Source of the DNA: Snuella lapsa
GTDB taxonomy: Bacteria > Bacteroidota > Bacteroidia > Flavobacteriales > Flavobacteriaceae
Direction: 5' to 3'
DNA: 64,000 nucleotides
NCBI RefSeq assembly: GCF_039539345.1
Contig: NZ_BAABCY010000086.1
Coordinates: 1-64,000, forward strand
A program made the position numbers and the translations under genes. Below are positions 1-7,931 of the stretch, piece after piece (positions within the stretch are counted from its first letter, which is position 1; every line of letters starts with the position of its first letter). The notes beneath the pieces are model-generated. The model saw only the letters and a program-made list of their open reading frames with translations, was not told the DNA's origin and ran no database searches.

Positions 1-164
1 ATTTAACTTCCTAGCTTTCATTGTAATTGGACTAAAGAAATTTTATAAACTTAAAAAGTCAAGATGACTTCTATATAAAATATTGAATTTATAATATAAT
101 CAGGTTAAAGTTTTGCACATAACTTGCACAACACAATGCTTCATTGGAATAACAAAGGCAAACA

Positions 165-238
165 AACATCACAGCTCAGCTGGATAGAGCATCTGCCTTC
201 TAAGCAGACCGTCACAGGTTCGAATCCTGTAAATAATT
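165..238 (+). pseudogene. tRNA-Arg (TCT anticodon) remnant lacking an acceptor stem
   Basis: The D arm (174-190, GCTC/GAGC), anticodon arm (192-208, TCTGC/GCAGA, anticodon TCT at 199-201) and T arm (214-230, ACAGG/CCTGT with loop TTCGAAT) are intact. The two 7-nt acceptor strands (165-171 and 231-237) match at only about three of seven positions, position 8 is C instead of the near-universal U, and no CCA follows. A functional tRNA is therefore unlikely. It reads as a decayed gene copy or the scar of an integration or recombination event. A coding remnant starts immediately after the T arm. tRNA identity is clear; loss of function is inferred from the broken acceptor. Confidence 0.7.
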
Positions 239-385
239 ATATCTGAAAAAGGTGGTGATTTAAAACTAGAGAACCCATTTAAAGAAGAGGCTTTTACAGT
301 TAATGGAGCTACTTACAAAATGGAAAAAGGAATTATATTGATTAACACTACAGAAGGACAGGTTATTGAGATGGTTTTAAACTAG
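233..385 (+). pseudogene. C-terminal fragment, possibly of a glycoside hydrolase
   Basis: An open frame with no start codon runs from just after the tRNA remnant to a TAG at 383-385. It encodes about 50 residues, beginning ISEKGGDLKLENPF and ending EGQVIEMVLN. The GGDLKLENPF stretch followed by a short beta-rich tail resembles the C-terminal beta-sandwich seen at the end of some Bacteroidetes glycoside hydrolases (GH95-like fucosidases come to mind), but 50 residues are too few to assign a family. It has no start, no visible promoter and abuts a broken tRNA, so it is best read as a scrap left by a deletion. The family assignment is a guess. Confidence 0.4.
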
Positions 386-697
386 ATCATTGTGATTTTA
401 GTCTTTCTAGTTGACTAAAAAAGTTATTTTAAGGAAAATTGATAGGTATCGCCCTTGGCATAAAGATGTTTCAAGGGCGTTATGTTTTATGGTACCTATG
501 AACAAAGTGAGTTGAAACGTGTTGATAAAGTATCAATATTAATTGAATCAACCCTTAAGACAATCGATTGTATTTTACTATGTTTATGACGCATGAAAAA
601 TTATAATTGATTACCGCCATACATGATTCCAATTTGAAGGGGATACGTTTTCTACTTATACGAATCAAGTTACACCTGTTATACTTAATATACCTAA
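386..697. other. Non-coding or decayed spacer between two gene remnants
   Basis: No frame stays open for a recognisable protein. It contains a hairpin at 450-479 listed separately. A short open stretch reading GDTFSTYTNQVTPV lies near 640-685 in a frame different from the lyase remnant that follows; it may be the decayed upstream part of the same or another gene, but it cannot be assigned. Confidence 0.4.
450..486 (+). terminator. Terminator-like hairpin after the hydrolase scrap
   Basis: Eight-base stem CGCCCTTG (450-457) with CAAGGGCG (472-479), 14-nt loop, then a weakly T-rich tail (TTATGTT). It could have terminated the gene whose C-terminal scrap ends at 385. The tail is poor, so the call is tentative. 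Confidence 0.35.
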
Positions 698-1723
698 GTA
701 TCACTAAAGAAATGTGGGGAGATTTTTTATGCTAATATTAAGAACATCTCAGACTTCTTTCATAAGTCGCACATAGCAAAGAACTACTTTGTTAATATTG
801 GAGACGGACCATATATAATGGCAGACAGAGCCGTTAAGGTGTTTCATCATGGTAAAGTCCAGAATAACCAGCAACTCATGGACACAGCTAAAAAAGTTAT
901 GGAATATTATGATCCAATTGGTGAAATCACATCGAACAAATTTGGAGATATGTATTCCAGTTTAACTGGGATATTCGATTTTGATTTTTTAAAATCATAT
1001 ATGCAGGAATCTGTTTCTAAAGACGAGGTTTGGTTCCCTGATTTGGAGCTACTGTGTACCTCGCAAATGATTAAAGGAAAACGTCTTTTTTTATCCGTAT
1101 TGGGGGGACACAATGCACAAAGTCATAATCATAATGATGTAGGAAACTATACGATTTTTGTAAATGGAGAACCTGCTATTATTGATGTTGGAGTAGAGCA
1201 ATACACTAAAAAATCCTTTAGTTCCCAACGTTATGATATTTGGACGATGCAAAGTGCTTATCACAATTTACCTACTATAAATGGAACAATGCAAAAGGAT
1301 GGTTTGCAATATAGAACTCATGATGTTATCAAGTCTAAGAATGCATTAAAAATGAATATTGAAGCAGCTTATCCTGAAGAGGCAAAGATAAAATCATGGG
1401 TGAGAAGTTTTAAAACAAGTAAAGCCGGCATCCTAATTTCGGACGTTTATAAGTTGGAACAGAATTTAAAAGGTATTGTGTTAAACAATATAACCCCTCT
1501 GGAAATCAAGAATGTACAGAGGGGGGTTGTAGAACTATCCAGGAATGAAGAGAAGGTGCTTTATATAAAATATGATCCTGAACAGTTACAATTACGAACA
1601 GAGGAAATAGTGCTTACAGATGATAAATTGAAAAGTGAATGGAAGCAGGATAAGCTGTATAGAATTCAATTAATTGTAAAAAATAATGATCCGGAAGGGG
1701 AGATTAGGATAAAGTATTATTAA
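698..1723 (+). pseudogene. Heparinase II/III-family polysaccharide lyase, 5'-truncated
   Basis: The first ATG in frame (818) gives a 301-residue protein, but family-like sequence continues upstream in the same frame to 698 (YANIKNISDFF, then KNYFVNIGDGPYIM) and stops at a TAA at 695-697. The gene has therefore lost its N-terminal part. What remains covers the end of the alpha/alpha-toroid and the heparinase II/III beta-sandwich, with the family hallmark HNHNDVGNYTIF followed by IDVGVEQYT and MQSAYHNLPTING. Intact enzymes of this kind are roughly twice as long and act in the periplasm on uronic-acid polysaccharides within utilisation loci. With the toroid half missing, activity is unlikely. 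It is the only substantial polysaccharide-degradation gene here, suggesting an eroded locus extending leftwards. Confidence 0.75.
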
Positions 1724-1986
1724 GATTTTAATAAGAGTAAATTACTATGGCCTAAGTATCTGCACATAAAAGAAATTATATTTTGAGGTAAGCCTCGGAT
1801 CATTCAAATCTTGTTTGTGATATCTACAAAGAATTCAGGTTGAACTCTTGTTTATGCTATGCAAAAGGTCAATTAAGTCTTCAATTGCAGTATATTTTTA
1901 ATGGAAATATAGCGCATAAATTAATAAAAAAATACCAAATTATTCATGGTAGCAATTTGATACCTTTATTTATTCATATGTTTTTA

Positions 1987-1994
1987 TACTTTTG
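1987..1994 (+). promoter_or_regulatory. Bacteroidetes -7 element (TACTTTTG), near-leaderless
   Basis: Exact match to TAnnTTTG, six bases before the ATG at 2001. With the usual 5-8 nt to the start site, the transcript would begin at or next to the start codon. The TTG start at 1992 lies inside the element and can be discarded. Confidence 0.5.
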
Positions 1995-2000
1995 CCAAAC

Positions 2001-2456
2001 ATGGATAATTTTACAAACGAATTTTTTGGTATAGGAATTCAAAACGGCAAAACACCCGAAAATTTAGGTATGTTATGGCGGTCAGCTCAAAACTTAGGAG
2101 CCAGCTTTATTTTTACTATTGGAAATCGCTATGCAAAACAGGCCTGTGATACGCATAATGCCGTTAAAGCGATGCCCTATTTCCATTATGAGACTTTTGA
2201 TGATTTCTTTAACAATTTACCTAAGGGCGCTAGACTGGTAGGGGTTGAACTAACCGATAAAGCTGTGCCCTTGGAAACGTTTCATCATCCTAGGCGTTGT
2301 GTATATTTATTGGGAGCAGAAGATCATGGCTTGTCTAGACAAGCAATAGATAAATCTCATTTTTTGGTTAAGTTTAAGTCAATATTAAGTTTAAACGTTT
2401 CTGTGGCTGGAAGCATTGTTATGTACGATAGAGGTATTAATAAGCCAAGGTCATAA
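2001..2456 (+). CDS. RNA methyltransferase, SpoU/TrmH family (151 aa)
   Basis: Small SPOUT-fold enzyme expected to methylate a ribose 2'-OH of tRNA or rRNA using S-adenosylmethionine. The three SpoU motifs are visible: motif 1 at residues 21-34 (NLGMLWRSAQNLGA, with the key Asn and Arg), motif 2 at 104-112 (LGAEDHGLS) and motif 3 at 130-138 (SLNVSVAGS), which form the trefoil-knot cofactor site. At 151 residues it is the minimal catalytic domain without an N-terminal substrate-binding extension, as in TrmL-like proteins. The start is the ATG just downstream of the -7 element; an upstream in-frame TTG overlaps that element. It converges on the next gene. Target nucleotide cannot be decided from sequence. 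Confidence 0.85.
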   Translation: MDNFTNEFFGIGIQNGKTPENLGMLWRSAQNLGASFIFTIGNRYAKQACDTHNAVKAMPYFHYETFDDFFNNLPKGARLVGVELTDKAVPLETFHHPRRCVYLLGAEDHGLSRQAIDKSHFLVKFKSILSLNVSVAGSIVMYDRGINKPRS

Positions 2457-2464
2457 AGGTATTT

Positions 2465-3679
2465 TTATAATTTACTGGTTACTAGGATAATTTTGTTATT
2501 ATCCATATCGGTTGTAAAAAAAAGAAAACAGTTTCCTCCATCTTTAATTTTAAGCTTTTTGCGGAGTTGTTCGACAGTTTCAGGGAAATTTCTGGTAGTG
2601 ATATTGGCTTTTTGTAGGTCTAGTTTTTTCACCTCTTTTTTATTGTAGTTTAATACCTCTTCAATTTTAAACCCTCTTCCTGGGAAGCTTATATTGTCAT
2701 CACTGGTATATAAATGCGAATGTTTGTGAAGCTTAAAAACGTTTAGTTGGCTAGCAATGGAATGGAAGCCTCCTGCTTTCAAAATGGCACTATTTGGCTC
2801 GTATAAATAGTTAAGAGGCTTGCTGTAATTGGAGCTTAACGTTTTTTCTTTGTTTAGTGAAAATTTAAAAACGGTGTTGTTTTCTTTTTTGAGGTTGATT
2901 GTTTCAACAGAAATATCATCAATAATACCTTGTTCTAAAACCCAAAGGAGCTCTTTTACTTCGTTGTTAACTGCAACTACATGAATGGTTTTTACATGTT
3001 TTAATTCGCTGATACCAGCAGATAAATCGAGCAGGGGCGAGGTTTTTATTAATATCTTTTTTGATCGTTGGAACAATATGTCCAAATTTTTTGGAACGTT
3101 TGGCAAGCAGTCGTTTAAAAAGAATACTTTGCCTTTAACATCGTGTCTTCGTGACGGATCAATGTAAACCCAGTCGTAGGTCTTTGAGGTGTTTTTTAAA
3201 AATTTAAAGCCATCAATGCAGTGTGTTTTTATATTTTCAATTCCTAACTGTTTATAGTTGTAGCTAACAATAGTAGAAAGGGAGTGGTTTATTTCGCAAT
3301 GCTCTACAATTTTAAATCTTTCAGAGAAAAAATAGCAATCAACACCAAATCCACCAGTTAAATCAACAATAGAACCTCCTGAGATTAAACCAGCTTTGTA
3401 TTGTGCGGTTAATTCAGACGAGGTTTGTTCAATGTTTAATTTGTTAGGATAGTAAATATTTTTAGTGTTAAACCAGACAGGTAATTTTTTTCCACAACGT
3501 TTCTTTGCTTCAATTTGCTCAATTATCTCTTTGGTGTCCACATTAGGAAAACTAGTGCCCTTTAATAGAATTGAAGTGATGTCATTTTTCAGGTTATTAT
3601 TTATAAATTCCTGAATGTCATTATTTAATATATTTCTATTCAAAGTAATACTATAAGCCTTTGGTAAGCTTTTTAACAA
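2465..3679 (-). CDS. THUMP-like domain class I SAM-dependent methyltransferase
   Basis: 404-residue protein with a Rossmann methyltransferase core: the SAM-binding motif I is VDLTGGFGVD (105-114), and a motif IV of the RNA/N-methylase type reads YIDPSRR (172-178). The C-terminal third, ending near residue 404, carries a THUMP-like region with the conserved GRGFKIEEV. Family members are thought to modify RNA, but the substrate is not known to me. Its first 29 bases overlap the end of the upstream permease gene, so the two are co-transcribed and probably translationally coupled. It sits among other RNA methyltransferases. Confidence 0.8.
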   Translation of the reverse strand: MLKSLPKAYSITLNRNILNNDIQEFINNNLKNDITSILLKGTSFPNVDTKEIIEQIEAKKRCGKKLPVWFNTKNIYYPNKLNIEQTSSELTAQYKAGLISGGSIVDLTGGFGVDCYFFSERFKIVEHCEINHSLSTIVSYNYKQLGIENIKTHCIDGFKFLKNTSKTYDWVYIDPSRRHDVKGKVFFLNDCLPNVPKNLDILFQRSKKILIKTSPLLDLSAGISELKHVKTIHVVAVNNEVKELLWVLEQGIIDDISVETINLKKENNTVFKFSLNKEKTLSSNYSKPLNYLYEPNSAILKAGGFHSIASQLNVFKLHKHSHLYTSDDNISFPGRGFKIEEVLNYNKKEVKKLDLQKANITTRNFPETVEQLRKKLKIKDGGNCFLFFTTDMDNNKIILVTSKL

Positions 3680-4739
3680 TTTTATTTTCCGACAAAAAGG
3701 CTTTTAGAATAACTTTTATGGTGGTATAAGCTGGTACAGCAATAATCAAACCTACAATACCAAATAGGATACCTGCAATAAGAATAACCAAAAATATTTC
3801 TAAAGGATGCGATTTTACACTTTTAGAAAAAATAACGGGTTGGCTAAAAAAGTTGTCTACTAATTGGCCAATGCCGAAAACGACCAAAACCCATAGTGTG
3901 CTTGGTAAAATAACGTCGCTAAAACCTTCGCCCAAATGACTTGTCATTGTTAAAGTAACCATTAAGAAAAGCCCTATTAAGGGGCCTACATAGGGAATTA
4001 AATTAAGTAAGGCACATAAAAAAGCTATAACAATAGCGTTTTCAACCCCTATAATCAGCAAACCTATGGTGTAGATGATAAAAAGAATGAGAATTTGAAA
4101 AATAAGTCCAACAAAATATCTGGATAGCAGGTCTTTTATTTGGGTAGAAGAAGCTTTCCAACGAGATTCTTTGTTGTCTGGGATAAACGTGAGGATGCCA
4201 TTTTCAAGTAACCGACTGTCTTTTAAGAAGAAAAACGAAATAAATAATACAGAAAATAGAGCAATACTAAAATTGCCCAAACCACTAATAATTGAGTTTA
4301 AGAAGTTGGGAATCAGTGAGTAGTCGATTTTCGTTAAAACATTGGTTTCTCTTATAGATTCCTCAATGTCAATTTGATGGAGGTCAAAATACGTAACGAT
4401 CTCCACGTATAAATCTTCTATATTACTTTGTAGCTGCTCAATATTTAAAAGCGATAAATTGTGTCCTTGCTTTATTACTAGTGGGATAAACAGTCCTATT
4501 AAACCAGCCAATATCCCAATAAGTAAGATCATGGAAACAATAACAGCAATGGTGTTCTTAAACTTAAGTCGATGCTGGAGAAAAAGAACTATAGGTCTTC
4601 CAATAAGCGATATAACGGCTGCTATGGCAATATAAGCAATTACCGATTGTATCTTATAGAGGAATAGAGCCAATAAAGCTATTCCTGTAACTATAGCTAA
4701 AGCTCTTAGAATGCCGTTGGAAATAATTTTTGAATTCAT
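3651..4739 (-). CDS. AI-2E family transporter (UPF0118-type permease)
   Basis: 362-residue integral membrane protein with paired hydrophobic helices at the N terminus (about residues 10-60 and 65-95) and a group of helices from about 150 to 345, the layout of the AI-2E/PerM family. It has a conserved PYVGPLIG-like segment (LNLIPYVGPLIGLF, near residue 245). Members export or exchange small solutes; roles include autoinducer-2 export and Na+/H+ antiport, and none can be assigned here. A basic tail (KAFLSENKIVKKLTKGL) ends the protein. It overlaps the downstream methyltransferase gene by 29 bases. Confidence 0.85.
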   Translation of the reverse strand: MNSKIISNGILRALAIVTGIALLALFLYKIQSVIAYIAIAAVISLIGRPIVLFLQHRLKFKNTIAVIVSMILLIGILAGLIGLFIPLVIKQGHNLSLLNIEQLQSNIEDLYVEIVTYFDLHQIDIEESIRETNVLTKIDYSLIPNFLNSIISGLGNFSIALFSVLFISFFFLKDSRLLENGILTFIPDNKESRWKASSTQIKDLLSRYFVGLIFQILILFIIYTIGLLIIGVENAIVIAFLCALLNLIPYVGPLIGLFLMVTLTMTSHLGEGFSDVILPSTLWVLVVFGIGQLVDNFFSQPVIFSKSVKSHPLEIFLVILIAGILFGIVGLIIAVPAYTTIKVILKAFLSENKIVKKLTKGL

Positions 4740-4761
4740 TTAGTAAATATATAAAAACCAT

Positions 4762-5262
4762 TTACATAAGTTGCTTGGTTATTTCATATAAAGCAATGTT
4801 TGTAGCCTGTACAACGTTCATACTGCTATTGTTGCCAAACATGTCTATGTGGATAATCACATCAGAAATTTTTAAGATGCTATCTGAAATACCAAAGTTT
4901 TCATCACCTACAATTAAAGCAATTGGCTTTTTGTTTGATAGACTGAAATTATGGATAGGGGTACTGTTTGTTGTTATTTCCAGGCTTATAATTTGGTAAT
5001 CATTGTTTTTTAATTCAATTACAGTCTCTAAAGTGGATTTGCAAATTGTATAGTTGACAAATTTTTCGGTTGACCTTGAAGTTTTTGTTAGTTTTCTTCC
5101 CAAAGAAATGTCTTCCCCGCAAAGCATCAGCTTTTCAACCCCAAAGGCATCCGAAATCCTAAAGAGGCTTCCCAAATTAGGGGCGTTCGAAACTTGGTCG
5201 CAAACAAGAACTACAGGAAATATACGCTTTGTAAAGTTGGTATTATAATGGTTTAGTTGCAA
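4762..5262 (-). CDS. RNA methyltransferase, SpoU/TrmH family (second copy)
   Basis: 166-residue SPOUT enzyme, paralogous to the one at 2001-2456. Motif 1 is NAPNLGSLFR (26-35), motif 2 LIVGDENFGIS (116-126) and motif 3 SMNVVQATNIALYE (147-160). Motif 3 departs slightly from the usual SLNVSxA. Like the first copy it lacks a separate substrate-binding domain, so the target (tRNA or rRNA ribose) is open. It is 22 bases upstream of the permease gene on the same strand and could be the first gene of that operon. Confidence 0.85.
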   Translation of the reverse strand: MQLNHYNTNFTKRIFPVVLVCDQVSNAPNLGSLFRISDAFGVEKLMLCGEDISLGRKLTKTSRSTEKFVNYTICKSTLETVIELKNNDYQIISLEITTNSTPIHNFSLSNKKPIALIVGDENFGISDSILKISDVIIHIDMFGNNSSMNVVQATNIALYEITKQLM

Positions 5263-5304
5263 TTGAATTTAATTAAGTTAAAGAAATTCCTAGGAGTTTA
5301 GTGC

Positions 5305-5946
5305 TTAGTTTTCAAAAGCATATTTAATAATATTAGCGCCCATTTTCAGAGCTTTTTCCCTAACATTATCTGGGTCGTTATGTACGGATTCATCTTCCCA
5401 ACCATCTCCTAAATCACTTTCGAATGTAAACAAAAGTACCAATCGATTTTCATGAAAAATAGCGAAAGCTTGGGGACGCATACCGTCATGTTCATGTATT
5501 TTTGGTAAACCATCAGGAAATTTGTAGACGATGTTAAAAATAGTATGGCTGGCAGGAAGTTCTATTAATTCGGTTTCAGGAAATATTTTTTTTAATTCTT
5601 CAGTTATATAAGGCTGCATGCCATAATTATCATCAATATGTAAAAAACCACCTGAAATTAGATAATTACGAAGATTCTCAGCATCTGCTTCACTAAAAAA
5701 CACATTGCCGTGCCCTGTCATATGTATAAATGGGAATTGAAAAATATCGGTGCTTCCGGCTTCAACAGTTTGTGGCTTGGGATTTATTTTTGTGTTGATA
5801 TTGGTATTGCAAAATGCTATTAAATTGGGAAGCGAGGTAGGGTTGCCATACCAATCACCACCACCTTTATACTTTAAAACAGCCAAATCCTGTGAGAATA
5901 TGTTTGTGGTTAAAAATAAAAGGAGTGAGGTTATGGCTAATTTCAT
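5305..5946 (-). CDS. DUF4159 domain protein, secreted
   Basis: 213 residues, beginning with a clear signal peptide (MKLAITSLLLFLTTNIFSQ, cleavage after Q19), so it is periplasmic or surface exposed. The body has a glutamine-amidotransferase-like flavodoxin fold typical of DUF4159: a GHGNVFF motif and a LRNYLISGGFLHIDDNYG segment, followed by HTIFNIVYKFPDGLPKIHEHDG. No catalytic residues are known to me. It lies 42 bases upstream of the TrmH-type gene and 25 bases downstream of rsmE, so it is probably read with them, although the products have no obvious functional link. Confidence 0.75.
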   Translation of the reverse strand: MKLAITSLLLFLTTNIFSQDLAVLKYKGGGDWYGNPTSLPNLIAFCNTNINTKINPKPQTVEAGSTDIFQFPFIHMTGHGNVFFSEADAENLRNYLISGGFLHIDDNYGMQPYITEELKKIFPETELIELPASHTIFNIVYKFPDGLPKIHEHDGMRPQAFAIFHENRLVLLFTFESDLGDGWEDESVHNDPDNVREKALKMGANIIKYAFEN

Positions 5947-5970
5947 ATATTAAGGTTAATCGTAATTTGT

Positions 5971-6678
5971 TTAGATTTCATTTACAAATGCAACACTATG
6001 GCAGGCTACAATGGCTGCTGTTTCAGTTCGTAGTCTGGTTTTTCCCAAAGTTACAGGAATAAATTTATTTAAAAGAGCCATCTCAATCTCTTTAACACTA
6101 AAATCACCTTCGGGACCAATTAAAATCGTTACGTCTTTTTGTGGGCTGAGCTTTTGCTTTAATGATTTTCTATTTGTTTCTTCACAATGCGCTATAAATA
6201 GGTCGCCACTAAAATCTTGTTTCATAAAATCTTTAAAGGAGACCATATTGTTAAGTGTTGGTAAGTAACAATTCAGTGATTGTTTCATTGCCGATTGCAG
6301 TATCTTTTCTAAACGTTCAACTTTAATTATTTTGCGCTCACTATGATCACAAAGCAAAGGTGTGATACTATCTATGCCAATCTCGGTGGCTTTTTCTAAA
6401 AACCATTCGTAACGATCGTTCATCTTGGTTGGAGCTACTGCCAAATGAAGCTTGAAATTCCGCTTGGGTTGCTCAATCCTTTCAGTGATAATCGCCAAAC
6501 AATTTTTAATGTCGGGGATGCTAATCTTAGCTGTAAAAAGCCAACCCTTCCCATTTGTTATATGCAAGGTGTCTCCCGTAGATTTGCGTAAAACTTTTAT
6601 AATATGCTTGCTCTCTTCTTTAGAAAAAGAAAATTGAGTGGTATTTTGGGTAATATCCGGATTATAAAAAAGCTGCAT
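5971..6678 (-). CDS. rsmE: 16S rRNA (uracil-1498-N3)-methyltransferase RsmE
   Basis: 235 residues, normal for the family. RsmE is a SPOUT methyltransferase that methylates N3 of U1498 in helix 44 of 16S rRNA. Visible hallmarks are an N-terminal PUA-like part (HIIKVLRKSTGD near 25-36), VAPTKMNDRYEWFLEKATEI (81-100), the SAM-site motif IGPEGDFS (187-194) and the C-terminal knot motif LGKTRLRTETA (211-221). It sits 9 bases downstream of tsaD on the same strand, so tsaD-rsmE-DUF4159-trmH look like one operon concerned mainly with RNA modification. Confidence 0.93.
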   Translation of the reverse strand: MQLFYNPDITQNTTQFSFSKEESKHIIKVLRKSTGDTLHITNGKGWLFTAKISIPDIKNCLAIITERIEQPKRNFKLHLAVAPTKMNDRYEWFLEKATEIGIDSITPLLCDHSERKIIKVERLEKILQSAMKQSLNCYLPTLNNMVSFKDFMKQDFSGDLFIAHCEETNRKSLKQKLSPQKDVTILIGPEGDFSVKEIEMALLNKFIPVTLGKTRLRTETAAIVACHSVAFVNEI

Positions 6679-6687
6679 ACATTTATT

Positions 6688-7710
6688 TTAAATTTTTAAT
6701 CTAGCTGATGCAGTGACATCCTGTTTGGCAAAATTACCTTCCAGATACTTTAAATAACCAACAATGGCAATCATTGCTGCGTTATCTGTTGTAAATTCAA
6801 ATTTAGGGACATATGTTGTCCAACCAAATTTGTTTTCACCTTCTTTTAGGGCATTTCGTATGCCAGAATTTGCCGAAACACCACCACCAATAGCAATGTG
6901 CTTTATGCCTGTTTGTTTTGCAGCAAGTTTTAACTTATCAATAACAATCCCGATAATAGTATACTGTATGGATGCGCAAATATCATTGAGGTGTTCCGAA
7001 ATAAAGTTAGGGTTGCTTTTTATTTCTTTTTGAATAAAATAGAGAATGGCTGTTTTTAATCCCGAAAAACTAAAATTTAAACCATCTACCTTAGGTTTTG
7101 TAAACTTAAAAGCTTTAGGGTTTCCTAACTGTGCACGTTTGTCTATTTCAGGGCCTGCCGGATAGCCTAATCCTAATATCTTACCACTTTTATCATAAGC
7201 TTCACCAATCGCATCATCAATGGTTTCCCCAATAACGTCCATGTCAAAATAATTATCGACCTTAACTATCTGCGTATGTCCACCAGAAATAGTCATCCCT
7301 AAAAACGGAAACGGAGGTTTTTCAAAACCGTCTTCGTCTATGAAATGCGCTAAAATATGAGCCTGCATATGATTAACGTCAATTAAGGGAATGTTTAAAC
7401 CATAGGCTAATGATTTGGCAAAAGAGGTTCCTACCAATAGCGACCCCATTAATCCGGGGCCTCGAGTAAATGCAATGGCATGGAGGTCTTCTTTTGTGAT
7501 CCCAGCCTGTTTTAAGGCCTGATCCACTACGGGCACTATGTTTTGTTGGTGTGCTCTTGATGCTAATTCGGGCACAACACCACCATATGCTTCGTGTATT
7601 TTTTGATTGGCTATAACATTACTTAAAATTTTACCGTTATGGATTACAGAAGCGGCAGTATCGTCACACGACGATTCAATTCCTAGAATATAAATATTTT
7701 GTGAAGACAT
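6688..7710 (-). CDS. tsaD: tRNA A37 threonylcarbamoyltransferase TsaD
   Basis: TsaD transfers the threonylcarbamoyl group to A37 of tRNAs reading ANN codons, together with TsaB and TsaE (tsaE lies at 35158-35622). The metal-binding HMQAH motif, the ASKHA-fold SGGHTQIVKVD segment, GGGVSANSG and TTDNAAMIA are all present. The frame opens at 7728, but the second ATG (7710, giving MSSQNIYILGIESSCDD) fits the usual family N terminus and length of about 340. It is transcribed divergently from tamB with a gap of about 200 bases, an arrangement I recognise as common in Flavobacteriia. Confidence 0.94.
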   Translation of the reverse strand: MSSQNIYILGIESSCDDTAASVIHNGKILSNVIANQKIHEAYGGVVPELASRAHQQNIVPVVDQALKQAGITKEDLHAIAFTRGPGLMGSLLVGTSFAKSLAYGLNIPLIDVNHMQAHILAHFIDEDGFEKPPFPFLGMTISGGHTQIVKVDNYFDMDVIGETIDDAIGEAYDKSGKILGLGYPAGPEIDKRAQLGNPKAFKFTKPKVDGLNFSFSGLKTAILYFIQKEIKSNPNFISEHLNDICASIQYTIIGIVIDKLKLAAKQTGIKHIAIGGGVSANSGIRNALKEGENKFGWTTYVPKFEFTTDNAAMIAIVGYLKYLEGNFAKQDVTASARLKI

Positions 7711-7931
7711 TGTAAAAATTGGGCACAATAATTGTTAATTTTGAATCCAGACAAACACCTCTAAACAGAGAATGTACATTGATGCAAAACTAGTCATTTA
7801 TTTTTTATGTGATTTGTCTTAAAGAGAAGTTTTATAGACTTATAACATGAAAACATTAATTTATTTTAACAAACTAAACATTATAACCCATCAGGCATAG
7901 GTTTAAAATATTAGTTAAAATAGTAGCCGTA

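Noticed and set aside
165..238. Functional tRNA-Arg gene
   Set aside because: The acceptor strands do not pair (about 3 of 7) and position 8 is not U, so aminoacylation and processing are unlikely.
1840..2034. 64-codon ORF upstream of the SpoU/TrmH gene
   Set aside because: Overlaps the -7 element and start of the real gene, hydrophobic low-complexity sequence, no family pattern.
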